Of a DNA stretch of 64,000 nt, positions 12,451 to 25,784 are shown one piece after another. The translations under genes and the position numbers were made by a program. Under the pieces are notes generated by a model. That model had not been told where the DNA came from. It worked only from the letters and a program-made list of their open reading frames with translations, and searched no databases. Source of the stretch: Albugo candida (taxonomy: Eukaryota > Oomycota > Peronosporomycetes > Albuginales). How positions within the stretch are numbered: position 1 is the stretch's first letter; the number at the start of each line of letters is the position of its first letter. The stretch covers positions 124,001 through 188,000 of the forward strand of contig JBDOQK010000057.1 in the NCBI GenBank assembly GCA_040437565.1, read 5' to 3'.

Positions 12451-15400
12451 CGAAATCAGCAAGTTGAATATTCTGCGGACATCCGGCGATGGATGGAAGA
12501 AGAAATTTGCATCAAATTAGGTAAAAATTGATGTAGACAGTGCTATTGGACTGGATGAATAGCAAAAAAGACAATATAGGCGTATAAGTTCAGGTAGCCT
12601 ATATGCGAGCTATCCTTCTAGATTATGCAGGAATGAACTTCCAGAGAATCTGTAAATGTCGTTGTGGCTCGAGTAAATGACTCTAGAATTTGACATATCG
12701 TATATTCAATAGTTGGATTCTAGAATTGGATATTTCCGCAAGCACTGGTCGTAGAAGAGAAATAAGAGTACGACACAAGTATACATCATGCCAGTGATAT
12801 GCAAATCAACTCCCATCACGTTGAACGATGTTGCCTGCAGTCTGTTAAACTGATAAAGGTCATCAATCCTTTTTCATTGAGATCGATTTTAGGTCTTGGT
12901 ATCATACCCAATCGTTCGATAAAGATTCCTTTAATAGGTCAAACCAATGTCGTCATCGTTGTGTCATAGAAGAGTGAACAAGCGTATCATATACAGTCAT
13001 CTGGTTAGAATCAACGTGAAAAATAACCACAATATCTGGATGCTTTAGGATGACATATCACATCGAAATATGGGGTTGATCGGTCGACACCCTTACGTTC
13101 GTCACATGAAAAAACAAGACGAGAAGTGCCAAGTAATCAGCAGCCTCAAATTGCTCTACTTAGAGAACTCTTTCTAAGCTTTTGCACACAGCGTAAATTT
13201 GTTTTTGGCAGCACAGGCCTCTTTTGGAAGCCTCTATATCTCCTTCCCTGAATCATTACCGTTTAATTATAATTCTCTCGATTATTTTGGTGCCACTCCA
13301 GAGGATTCATTGCCATGAAGTGCTTTCTAATGTGCAGATGGAGCTTCACGTGATACTCAACTCTTGCGTGTATTCTCGGATTTTTGCATCTTTTGAACAT
13401 CCATTGATTTTGGGTTTCTTCTAGATATTTATGGCCCGGTTAAATACTGCAACGTCGATAGAGGCTCAATATACTTCTTGTTATTGTGAAACAGAAGTTC
13501 CCAACAGTGTTGGCAGTACTTCCTAAGGACTTACGGAGCACTCTTATACACTTAGCATTGCGGTTAGGAATGTATTGAGAGTAGACAAAAACCGACATAT
13601 CTCAGCGCAGAGAGAGATAAATCGATTTATGTAGCTTCCTTCATTCTATCCCATGTGGCTCTCCGCTTTGTCTATCTTTTACTTTGGGCTAGAACAGCCA
13701 AATTAAGCTTGGCCACATGTATGTGCTGTTTCCTATTTAGCCTCCAGCGCCTTGATTGCACGTTTCTCCCTTTTATGGTAAACATAGAACGAGACCTTAT
13801 TGATGTTTCATTCGTGCACAGGGCAATAGCACTTCTAGTTTTCTTCACTTGCCGTAACATAGGCTCAATTGCAGAACTTTCTCTCACTACACAGAATTTT
13901 GGATTTTCAACGCAAGCACAAAAATCTACTTTCAATTTGAGCATCAAAAGATTCTTTAAATCTTGTGAAAGTAAATCACGTATCTCTTCATTGTAGATCT
14001 CTACTTATGATTCAAAACTCGTAAGAGGTTTGTTTCGTTTAGGGAAAATTGCTCAGATATATGATGAAATTGAGATTGGAATAGCTTTTTCTCTTGAGAT
14101 TTGTCCGCGTATCGTTTCATCATGTGAGATTTGCAATCTTCAGTCCGAACGTACGCAAAATGGTCCCTTTGAAGGAGCTGACTAGTAGCATTTTGCCTTA
14201 TTCGCTTCTGGAACAATAGAAGCGTCAAATGTAAAGCATATGGTGGCTTACATGTAATTGTCTCAAGATTCTTCAGTGTGTTTTTTGAGGACGTTTACTT
14301 TGCCAAAACTGATGTAGGAGTGCCCATCTTGGAAATCTTAAGTTATAAGCACTCGAATTCGTAAACATACCCGAAAACACTCACTTCGACTAGACGTCAA
14401 CCCTTTCTGACGACAGTAAATTGAGTTGGAGAACGATCAGAAGATAAGAGAGCTGCAGATAGAAGCCACTTTCTAAGTATGGTGAAACATCGTCATTTAA
14501 ATCATATAAGTATTACTGTATGAGTTATTGTTTTTCACGATTTGTTGTAACTGAGTATCGCTGGGTTTTCAACGTCGTACAAAGCATCATCAAATATATA
14601 ACAACGCAGCAGTCTTAATTTGGCTCCTCGTATGGAGGATGTTACGAAAAAAAGCGTTCTACTATTGCTTTGATGCACGCTGTGATACATTTTTAATCGT
14701 GCCAATCTGCTTCAAATCATTCTTATGTTGACAGCGTTTTTTCAGAGCGCTCTCTATTAACTTTATTTTCACTACATTTTGGCGTTACTGCTGGTACAAG
14801 AATATATTACGTGTCAGATATACGTTATTGTGGCTCGCTTATTGCAACATTTTATTGCACTTGCATCAATACCTGTAAAATATAGACATAGTCCATGCCA
14901 CTTTACTGTGGTCGTGTGCATTCTTCAGTATTAGGTGATTTCTTTCATTAGTGTTTACTTTTTTGTTAACAAACGAATCCTTATTCAAAAACACAGTAAA
15001 TGATTGACTGGCTTGACTCTCTCTCTTTATTCTGCAGTATACGAATATGCATTTTTCAATCTTTAGGAACACGTCGGCGTACTCGTTACTGTAAAAATAG
15101 CTTTGATTGAATTTCTCAAAGATTTTGCATCCTTGAATTGTCGTATACATCCATTTGAGCACCTAAAATATCGGTCAATGGTATTCGCTGGCTTGAAACC
15201 ACGCGGAAAACGATCTAAAAATCATCAGTCTGATAACCAAAAATTAAGAACGTTCTTTTTATTGTAAAAGTAAATCTAGGCCTTTATACTTTTCAACCTT
15301 TGTTATCAGTGCGACGTCACATGAATAACCGAACCATTAGAGTCTCATGTACTGTACGTATAGTAGATGATAAGAAAATGATGCATTCATCTGTATAGCA

Positions 15401-18400
15401 CTTTTCAGTACCAGTGTCATTTCTTACCACTGTTTAGTGTCACACCAGAAATCCATCAAATTCATATAGAAGTTGGTGAAAGCGTATAATAAACAACGAC
15501 TAATAATAATAACAATGTGTGAATGTTCCTCTAGAAGTTAATCATTTTCGATCCACACGTTTTCTTTGTCGTAGATAATCTTGTTGTTGTCATCGTCCTT
15601 CGTAGATTATTGTCAACTCACTTTCAATTATTCTCGAGCAAGTATATTCAAAAACAATACTCTCTCGACTTGATGGTTGTGACAATTGTGTCTCAAGGTT
15701 TCGTTCGTTTCTTACAAATGTTTCACTAAAAGTTGCCCTGTGCATGTAGTTCACCCCGCATTGTTATGGTCTCGAAATTATCGGACATGTTGGCATGCAG
15801 AGCATCCATCTACATCAATGTGTTCCATTTATCTTACTATTGTCCGTAAACAAGCAAATATTTGGAGGTCTAGACAAACAAGAAACTGGTTCTTTTCAGT
15901 CGTAGATGTGAGCGATACTAGGAGCTGCGTACCTCAAGCTGGTACCCAAAAAGCGTGGAATTGGCCAACAATTCCATGTCTGCGCAACTGAAAGACAATT
16001 CCAGAACGCTTACTTATAAGTTCTACAGCGGGACAACAAAAACAAAACGCAATTTTCCATCAGAAGTTTTGCGCTGCTTCAAAAATACTCCTCTCATCTC
16101 AGATAAATGATGTGGTAAAAATAGGTCAGATCACTGACCTAGCGTCATCCATGCTTCAAAACTTAATGCAACCATCTTATCAAAGCGCGAGTGGTACAGG
16201 ATTTTGGACTGGGAGATACAGATCAAACCCATCGTGCTACATAAAAGACTGGAACCTTTCAGATTGTTGTGCTTGAGTCAGTCTTCCGTTAGACCTGAAA
16301 TTTACCTTTGCAACTTGGTGCCTTCTTTCTGATCAACGATATATGATTTCATTGTGTATGAAGGTAAACCCATCACGAAGGCATACTACTGTATGCCTTG
16401 TTCCCTTTCCCTCAGACATTTCTCTTACAAATGGTCCCTTAGTACGACCGATAGTCTGAACGAAACACTGCCCATGTTATCCATAACTTTTCCGCGGCGG
16501 CATTGGCATTGTCTTTATCAGACTTAGATATCTGTAACTTCACATTAGAGAGGTCTTTCTATCATACTCCATAGAGTGGAAATCCTCAATATCGGAGTTC
16601 ACTCTTCCTCTTTGTCTCCCGGTACGATGAGTCATATAAAGCAGGTCTCGTTATCGAAGATGATTATGTTCAAATAACCTTGATGTTCGATTCGTGCACG
16701 TCCACGACCTGTACGGATGCATGCTCGTGTACAGAGCGCTTATTGATTCTCTTTAGCATGCAAGGACTCTCTTGTAGACAAGAATTATTAGATAACGATC
16801 TTGTGGCCCGTTTCAACAATATCGCTGATGACCCTTGATCTCCTCGTTTAGACTACTAATGCCATAAGGCTTACTGCAACGGAAATATGGAAGTTCGCGA
16901 GTGAAAGAGTCGATACACAGAACCGTACTGATATGCACAATGAGCTTCGAGGGTGGGGAGAGCCCATGTAGTTATTCAAATGGTTTATAGATGCTAATTT
17001 GCTTCGACTGGGATCTCAAACTTCATAAAACTCACCAATAGAACGAGAAGGATCTTGGAATTTGCTTGTGTTCATGAATGACTAATGTGAAATGGCACTT
17101 ACTGTACAGTTGTTTTCCGTGCAGCAACACTGAACGGGAGACCAAAGTTTTGTTAGGGTGAAGTCTATTTTTGAATGTTTTGCGGTACTAACTTACGAAA
17201 AATAGAGGATATAGCAAATTAGCTTGATAAGCGGTCATTTTTCTTCAAACCACAGCTTCCAACAATTTTGTTTTCAGATAACGGACTTTTTTTTTCGGGT
17301 TTACTATTACGAGAAAGTATAAGTCTTCTGACCGAGTAGCAATAAAGTCATCAAGTTCAATTGTCGCATCTTTTTGGCAGCTTTCAATAAATGTCAAGAA
17401 ATGGTGACTCTGGGACGGGCTTTTCTATAAAACGGAGAGACCAATTATTCGAGCGATTTCGCTTTGTCCTATCAGAAAGCTAATTATGCATCAATAATAA
17501 AATAGAGAGATCGAAAAGCCATGCTACTGTGATATCAAATTTTTTGATTTGTTGGAGGAATCTTTTGGAAGGAAAATTTAGTGCTGCTTGTGTGCTTCGC
17601 TAGACGTTTTCTTTTATAGTTTCGACCAAGGATTGAGAAGACTTCTAAGGGTATTCAGTGTCCCTAGAATTAGATCTGTCGCGATTGACTACGCGATTAC
17701 CAAGATTTACTAGATGAGCTTACCGCATAGATCGATCGAGAGCTTCTTGATTTATGGAGAAATAAGATGCATACTCGGCTTAGCCTAAGGATCATTCTTT
17801 TATTCGTATACAAAACCTCTTCTGCTTTTACAGAATTACTAACACAATATTTCCAAAAAATGATTTACATATCATAGGCTCTTGCGCTGTGCATTAAACT
17901 GAGTGAGTGACTCCCATATAATTTGCGCAAAAAGCAGAACTGATGAAAGTGAGTCTTGCCGCTGCAAAATTAATTAAAACAATGTGATTGCTCGAATATT
18001 TGAAAGTGCGCTACGGCGAACTCATGAAGAGTAGCTTGTTATGTACACGATTGTCTTCCGAGTTAAGGACCGCCTTCGATCTTCCTCCCCATTTTGGTAT
18101 TCTGAAGTCTCAATATGTCTCATCGTGTTGAGACACTCCTAACGAATATGACTTCGCATGTATTCATGGTCACGCCATGTGAGAATGAGAGGACTATCAG
18201 ACATGTGGTGTCTGATACGATTATTTCCGCCTGATGAATGCATGAATTTGTGGCACACTATTTGACTAGACGAGATGACCCGAACAAAATTCTGTGTCAG
18301 TGCCATGCAAGCCTTCAGCATTTTTTTGTTGAAGTGTTAGAGTGGATGGCGTCTTTATAAGATCCAAAGGTAACTTCTATTAATGCTCGGCATTCATCAA

Positions 18401-18795
18401 TTTGGTCAGACACTTGATTCCTCCCTCTCGGTGAGTTTCGAGTAAAGACATGCAATTGGACACTCCAGTGCACGCGGCCATAGATGAGGCGAACTCTTCA
18501 ATAAATCGATGACGAAGCTGGGCCTGTACTCGAAGAGTGTATGATATATATCCGTGTTAATCCAGTATCAGCTTTTATCAGTGACTCCGTTCGTTCAACT
18601 AGTTATTCCATGCTTTTGAAACAACCCCAATTCAGTAAGTCTTTGAATACGTTTTTACGGTAACCCATCCAAAATATCGCAAAGACTGAATGAAGTGCAA
18701 TTATGAAATCATGAAATTTATTTACTTGGAAAATTCCCTCGTGATGACTTGTAGTTATCGTAACAATTCTTATAAATTTTTAAGATTGTTATTAC
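12451..18795. other. No gene recognised
   Basis: This 6.3-kb stretch has only short frames. The longest are a hydrophobic plus-strand frame at 13,655-13,996, a minus-strand frame at 14,866-15,162 and a plus-strand frame at 15,686-15,991. None shows a domain I recognise. An SDNG-containing stretch near 17,270 was considered as integrase and rejected. Confidence 0.4.
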
Positions 18796-18799
18796 GTCG

Positions 18800-19480
18800 T
18801 TAGGCAATTTCCTTTTTTGCTTGAGGATCATATAAAGGAGTAGAGTCCCATTCTGATCGATTGACTGGACTTGAGCTCGTATACTGTGCATTTTTTATTG
18901 AGTGAGGGCCGCGATCACGTAGGCTTTTTGCCTCCTCTTGTCCCTTAATCGAATGAGAAAAATTGCACATGCTAAAAGCGTATCCATACAATGGGCTTTT
19001 TTAGAGACTCTTCATCGATGAGCATCCCACTTTGATCGATCTTGATGTACCGATCCAATTCCACTAACGCGAGTTCGTCTCGGTGAGACTGAAGGTACAA
19101 TTGAGCTCCAAAGTATGCGATTTGAGCCTGATACAGCATCCGCTGGACGACGCTCTTCGCCAGCGACAGCTGACACAGAGCCATTGTAATGTCTCGCAGA
19201 AAAGCTCTTTGGTCATATAAAGCGATCGGTCAGTTACCCGATGAGTTCGGAGAGGAAATCGGGACCCTAACGAGCTGTTTTATTCTGTGAATAAGATCTC
19301 TGCTTTCTCGTAAGCCTCAACGTTGCATGATACTCCGTCAGGAAACCATACAATAGCGCTCCATCTCCCAGAAACGATTATGTAGAGTTATTTCCATGAT
19401 CCATTTGTTCAAATCTTCAATGGCTCGTCGGTACTTACTCGTGAGAGTAAAGCATTCAGAACGGCGATAGAATTCTTTCA
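18800..19480 (-). pseudogene. TPR-like host gene relic
   Basis: On the minus strand one frame gives EFYRRSECFTLTSKYRRAI and then EDLNKWI (about 19,475-19,400), which looks like a tetratricopeptide helix pair (RA.CY..LGKY..AI.DL.KAI). After three in-frame stops the same frame gives QRAFLRDITMALCQLSLAK (about 19,215-19,155), then YFGAQLYLQSHRDELALVEL (about 19,115-19,060) and DRYIKID, another helical repeat-like stretch. A further short frame follows to 18,800. TPR proteins are scaffolds for protein complexes. No specific member can be named. The stops show that it is broken. Confidence 0.4.
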
Positions 19481-22400
19481 TTCTCCCTTCATTCCCCCCC
19501 TTCCTTTTCTCTTCACCGTATTTTGCTTTGGTGAACGTGGAAATGGCCGTGTCAAATATCTTTTGTTACATGAGCTCTTAGGGCTTTTTAAGATAACCAC
19601 TTTGATAGTGACTCGATCCGGAATGCTTTTCGTTTGTTTAAGTGTTCCTGCGATCACACATAGGCAACGAATGACTGCTACGGGGTGTTGTCTTAGCGTT
19701 GGATGCATCTGTAAGCATACCGTCGTTTTGAACGAAACATTGGAAGAAGAAAGTGGTGGTGGGATGGATGAGGATCAGTAAATGTAGCGTAATGAATGAT
19801 TGAGCTTGTGGGTGTCTCGCTCATTGAACAAAAAGCTGTGCGCTTTTCAGGCATCGCATTTTCCGATATTTGCCGCTTCTGTATCGGCTATTGTACCTTC
19901 ATTACACTAGCGTGCGTGTTGGACCCGATGTTAAACTTGGGTAAGTATAAGGAAGCTAAGGGAGCGCGCTGAAGTTCACGGTCAATTTACAAAATCCATT
20001 CGTCTCCGACAAATAATATTTCCAACAATAAAAACGAGGTACTAATCAATCATCCCTCCTGGTCCTACATTTTGATTTGCTGCTCGTTTTTTCACCGCAA
20101 GTTGTTCGAAATAAAGGAGGCGCTACTGAACAGATTCGGAGGTGCATCACATTCAGAGTTCCAGACTCACCGCTAAATTCGATTAAGCAATCTCAAAGAA
20201 CAATGTCCAACACATCCGCATCAACCCTTCCACCTCCTACCATTACTAGCATCGATTTCAGCTCATAAAGTTCGTCAAAGTTATCATCCGTATCCATTGG
20301 TGAAGAAATAACCACGAGATTAAGAGCCCACAGGGTAGTTTACATACTCTAATTCTCACGAAATCAATGCACATGTACAGATCAGAGATCCAACCGAGCC
20401 GTTATGGACCTTTAACGTAGATACCGAGTCTTACGCTCGATTACTAACTATAAGCTCTGACACCATGAGGAAACACATTGCGAGTACTTCGAACAAAATA
20501 TTAACGAGCCATCCAAGACGCAAATAGCGACGATGACGGAATTGTAGAGACAGCTGTTTCGGTACAAATACATATTTTTTTCTTGCCATTTCGCTGTTTG
20601 CCTCTGTTGTAAAAATGCAGCTCAATTAATCGCAAGCTTCACTGTAATTATCCCGGATGTACCAAACCCAATGGCTCCAAGGACTCCCTGACTCAACATC
20701 AGCGGCCGAAGCATGTACAGCCTAAGCGCGACTCTCTTCATTGTAAAAGTCAGGCAAGATACATCTGACCTCTTTTTCTTGCATGTAAAGCGTTGACGGC
20801 TCCCTACGGATAGATTCTAGAATCTATGCAAATCTACATATTGGTACCAAGAGCTCATTAGTTTCGACAGCAGTATATACCAATATTCAGGGCCATCAAA
20901 ATGTGAACATTCGTCCGTCAATCAAAGATGGTATGATTGAACATTGCTATGAATCTTACATAAAATAAAAGACGACAATATCAATACATGCTGCAATTCC
21001 AAGTCGGAAAAGAGCAGTCACATCCAGATTGCAATTCCACAAAAAACTGACCAGCATGGCATACCTTCAAAGCCAATATGCGCCTGATATCGAATTGGTT
21101 ACCCTTGAGATTATCAAATGCGATCTATTTGAATGCACTGAGTCCTTCTTGGAAGATTGTAGAACATCAGGATCAGCAGAAGATAGTGCAGCATGATCTG
21201 TAGCAATATCCATTTGGATAAATGCTCAATTTCACTCGGAATGTTTTGTGTATCAGCGATATGCAGATTATCTGAGCATGAAAGCCGTATATCAATCAAA
21301 TATGCCAAAGTCAACTGGATGATTTGAGAATGGTTCTCATATCACTCAATTGAACCATGGCAATTAGAAGCTACACCACATTGACATCATCGAAAATGCA
21401 CTTGATAATGCAATCCTTCCAACCCTTGTCGATGACATCTTCCATCTTCCAACCAGATAGTCATTAGTCTCTTTCTTCGTTTTATTGTTTAAGCTCAAGT
21501 GTCACGATTGATTGTCGTGCATGACAGATACCGAAAGGATCTCGTGAGATTGCTGGTACTCGCTTGCGCTATGATTTTTATCGCCCTTTGTAGTAATTTT
21601 TTCATTATAGGACTGAAGATGGCCAAAGTAACAAACTCTGATAATCATGAAATCATGATCGACGTCAGTGAATTTGAAGATTTACTAGTTCTAGCATTTC
21701 ATTTGAGAAACCTCACTATTGAGCTCAATAAGGTTGAATCAGAATGAGTTTCTACAAGATCAGAATGGATCTGAAGAATATGGCAATGACAGCAGAGTCA
21801 ACCTATGATTTTGATCTGCACTAAATTTGACTGATTTCAAATGGTAAACATTCTTTCCGTCCTACCTGGGTGGTACCTTCATCTTCACCTTTTCATGTGC
21901 TGTAATAATATATGATATTATCACAGAACTTGGGGGACATGAAGGACGAATACTTAACTGAGGAAACATTCTTGCTTGCTAAAAGTAAAGAGCTCAATAA
22001 TCGCAAGCAATAAATCACTCTAGCGATATCCCCTAAATGTTCCTTCTATTCAAGAGCTTAAAGTTCACTCTTCCTGATCACTTACCAGGTAGTTAAAGTA
22101 GATATTATGTTCGCCCTTATATACTTCATCGGGCCGATTATAAACATGAGACACTATAACGTCCTCCGTATGTGAGATGAGTTTCATCCAGATCTTCAAG
22201 AATAGTAGAAAACATTTCAATCAAAGAAATGAGTAAACAAGCAATAAGCGGAATAGGCGATATCTAGCTGTCATGATAATACTAGCACAGAATACACTTT
22301 GTGATGATTCGACTACATCCACTCAAGTTGAATCGCGATCAATTTACGAGAGGATCGTAATCCGCAGCTTTTATCCCCACCAGAAAAGTGGTATGTGGTG

Positions 22401-24571
22401 CACATTGTCTGGACGATTGGAGTATGCGATATCCAGGTCACATAGTGGCTTGGTAGTAGAATCACGGATGGTCCTGTTATCTATACTAGTTTCTTGTCCT
22501 AAAGAACTGTGATCACATGAAATAATGAGCATCCACGCGTATGCGTAATTTCTTCTCATAGAACGGCTTATGGGAAGCAACCGTATTGTGTCTTTTCATC
22601 CGTGATTCAATTAAGACAAATCTTGAGTAGAACGTTGATGAAAATTTCTTGAGCCTCGCGAAGCCTCATACTGAGAGCATGTAGTGTCACTCCCGATAGA
22701 TTTCTCCTTAGGTTCATATTATTATGCCTGACGTATCTAGCAATCAAGCTTCACGTACCTTTTTATAATCGCTCGCTTGAGATGGTCGTTGGAATGTGCT
22801 CTGAGTTTATTTTCGCTTGAGCCTCCAGAATACGAACAGTGCTTGTGTTGCGAAGCTTGTAGCCGGTGTTTTATCATCATAATGCTTCGATGGCAAATTG
22901 CAACGGTGAGGCATTCATACAATAAAATGAGTGCAAATATTCGCAATTACATGGGAAAAATCATCTTGAGCACTCTTAAGAACTTACTCATCGTCTTTCT
23001 AACACGACAGCCGCATTAGTTACAAACAGTCTGTCCATGAATTCTTTGGTATTATAAATTAACATTACAATGGAGCATGCACCACGCACCGTCCATATCT
23101 TTGTTTCGTTGAACGGTGATATTTTGTCCATTCGGCGGCCAGAAGTAGTAAGGGACTGCAAACAATTCAGATTCGGTTCGCTTTCAAATCGGTCGTTACT
23201 AATTGATAATGTATCTTTGCATGTACGAAAGTCACGAGAGAAAATGACAGAAACGTTTTCCAAATTCACTAAAGAAGCGAATGGCTACTTCATCATCTAT
23301 TTCTCATAGTGACTCTTGCAGCACCCAGGATGTTTTTGATCACAGTTGAGGGTCCACCGTAAGCAATGGGTGCCCGAAAAAGACAATTTCACCAGCGGTA
23401 ATGGTTAGTTCTGCTGGCGCTCGAAGAGATCTTTATTGGAGATATGTAGAGCGCTAATGATGCGGTAGACTAGAATAGATGGCATTTGATTTGATCCTAC
23501 AAACCCTAAATAGGAACTGCGTATGGATACTTTTTTGTAAGCGTGGCTCAAAATTATGAAACCAAATGTATCTGTCCGTAAGGTCGAGACCATTATCAAA
23601 AATAACTTCCAGAATTGTGAACGATAACACTGATTATATCTCACCTGACCCTATTTGATGCATCGCATCCGCATCCATTGCTGGCTTCCTGAAAAACAAG
23701 AGCATGAAAGCATCTCACAATTCAAAGATATAAATCACTGAATGATCACTGTACTGACCCCAAACGAAGTAATAATGAGTCATCACTTCGTGCTAGATGC
23801 AATGAGAATAGAAGAAGAAGAGTGCAATTAGACGGGATTTGCAATAACTACATTAAGCGACCTTCTCTGAGTTTCTCGCGTTGATAAGAAGTCATCCCAT
23901 CTTGACTATTCCAACCCAATAGAGCGATCAGCTGAAATGTATGAGATCCTGGAATATCTCAAATCGAATATTTTTCATCGCTGGGAATGTTCAGATATGA
24001 CTAGTATCGACAAAAATCAGCAGTCGCACTTCATATGTGGCCACACGATACGATTTTTCCGTTAGCTTCATCTGGTCAATCCAGACTCCCGGCTCAAGGG
24101 ATGATTATTTACGTATGCCCATTTTATTATGGTTATGATCACGTTGATCGCATTGCTCGATGGACATATCGCGAATTCGAGAAGTACCGACAATAACCAT
24201 CAATAAAGTACATACGTTCGGTCAGGAACAAGAACAGTCTGAAGCGCAGACAATACTGTATGGTAATCGCGAGAACGTTCGTTTTTATCTCTTTTTCTGC
24301 TGTTAGTGCTTTCATCTTTTACATAATTGAATCTACCGAGAAAGTATCGATTTGGCCATCGAAACAAATCAATACTTTCGTTTTCGTCTGGTCGCTGAAT
24401 GTCTGTAATTTCCAGCTCTTTTATTGCTTAGCATGGCAGTTTTTCTCTGCACATCGAGCTTTGTCTTTGAATGACTTTTATGTAGTAGAACGCGTATATC
24501 GAAACTCGAAACCACACCATCAGAAAAGGACGCAAATTTATTTTCAAGAGATACATACGAGACGGCTCATC
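19481..24571. other. No gene recognised; one palindrome
   Basis: Short frames only. A plus-strand frame at 21,499-21,747 contains one hydrophobic, membrane-like segment, and frames at 22,777-23,309 are also unidentified. The plus-strand frame at 24,260-24,697 overlaps the end of the trpB relic antisense and is probably partly its shadow. A perfect palindrome lies at 20,810-20,827. Confidence 0.4.
20810..20827. repeat. 18-bp perfect palindrome centred on TTCTAGAA
   Basis: The sequence ATAGATTCTAGAATCTAT equals its own reverse complement. The 18-mer starting two bases in (AGATTCTAGAATCTATGC) recurs exactly at 48,154-48,171. Its core is a head-to-head heat-shock-element-like dimer (TTCnnGAA). 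Function unknown. Confidence 0.85.
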
Positions 24572-25765
24572 CTACGCCCAGCTCTCAGTAGTATCATCCT
24601 TCAAGTTGATATTGAGCTCTTTGGAATCTTGAAGCATGTCTTTGTCTCCTCGGCCACTGATACTGAAAAAAATGACTTTCGTTTCGTCCAATTGTGATTT
24701 CAGTTCCATGCGAAATGAAACCGTAGAAGCTGTCTCGAGCGCAGGTATAATACCTTCCATTTGGACAAGTAGCTGGGGAACGCCCCTGAAATGTTTTTGT
24801 CTTGACACTCATATATCTGGGTCGTTGAAACTCTTTCAAATGAGCATGCTCTGGGCCAACACCTGCATAACCGAGGCCAGCAGATACCCTGTGCGAGGGT
24901 AAAACTTGACCGGTAGGATCCTGGATGATATACGGGTTCGTGCCGTGTAATACTCCCATTGTGCCGCATGTAATCGTAGATGAATGACGCCCGGTATCTA
25001 TCCCCTCTTCCCTTTCCTCCACGGCATACATCTCAACTCTAGTATCGTTCATAAACGGATGGATCATTCCAATCGCGTTGCTACCACCACCAACACACGA
25101 TACGATAGCATGCTGGGGACGTCCAATTTCATCGAAAAGCTACAAATGATCTCAGTAAACAACATTAGCTTCATCTTGAGACAAAGAATTAATCTGAGCC
25201 TTCACTACACGTCCAATGACCGCTTGAATATCTCGCACAATAGTTGGGAATGGATTGGGTTCGTTAGCCGATCCAATGATGTAATGTGTTGTCTCGACGT
25301 TAGTTATTTTACCCGGTCTCAGATAGCCTCATTGATTGCATCTTTGAGTGTCAGTGATCCTGATGGAATAGGAACGACTTTGGCACCGAGCATTCTCAAG
25401 CGAAACACATCATGGGATTGCCTGTATGCATTCACAGTCACACTCTGTGTAGCCGAAAAGAAACTCAAAAGAACCGACCGGAGTGCCACGGTATGCCATA
25501 AAGACCGTTTAATGTAAGCCCAAGAGAGCACAAGCGGTTGAACTATTAACTCCGTGTTGTACTGCACCGGTTTCAGCAAAACCACGATGCTTTTCAAGTG
25601 TCTTTGCGAGAACGGCATTGCCAATAGCATTATAGATTTTATGCGCTCCTGTGTGCACTAAAGCCTCACGTTTTAGCCATATCTATGCACCATTACATTG
25701 CTTTGTGTCCGCAACGAATAAATGTGTGGGACGACCAATGTAAGCATTTCGAGTGCTTTACTGAT
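24572..25765 (-). pseudogene. trpB: Tryptophan synthase beta chain relic, 5'-truncated
   Basis: TrpB is the PLP enzyme that condenses indole with serine to make tryptophan. In fungi, and as I recall also in oomycetes, it is fused behind the alpha domain. The minus strand carries the beta chain collinearly: [29 protein letters not shown] with the PLP lysine (HTGAHK), [13 protein letters not shown] and [45 protein letters not shown] (phosphate-binding GGGSNA), GIDTGRHSSTITCGTMGVLH, ISAGL-type VSAGLGYAGVGPEHAHLK, QMEGIIPALE and SGRGDKDM. Several frame changes and at least three in-frame stops separate these blocks (after CNGA in the N-terminal block; near 25,150 before GRPQ). Identity to the family is high, which suggests recent loss. 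The first 50 or so beta residues and the alpha domain are absent. Homology begins only about 20 bp past the stop of the adjoining secreted-family gene. Confidence 0.88.
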
Positions 25766-25784
25766 ACGCGTACCGTGTTTCGCA

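Noticed and set aside
17260-17330. SDNG-containing stretch (LFSDNGLFFSGLL) resembling a retroelement integrase core
   Set aside because: No other integrase motif, zinc-binding site or neighbouring pol domain lies at the expected distance.
24260-24697. Plus-strand open frame of 145 codons with a hydrophobic start
   Set aside because: Its 3' part is antisense to the trpB relic's C-terminus, which explains much of its openness. The rest has no support.
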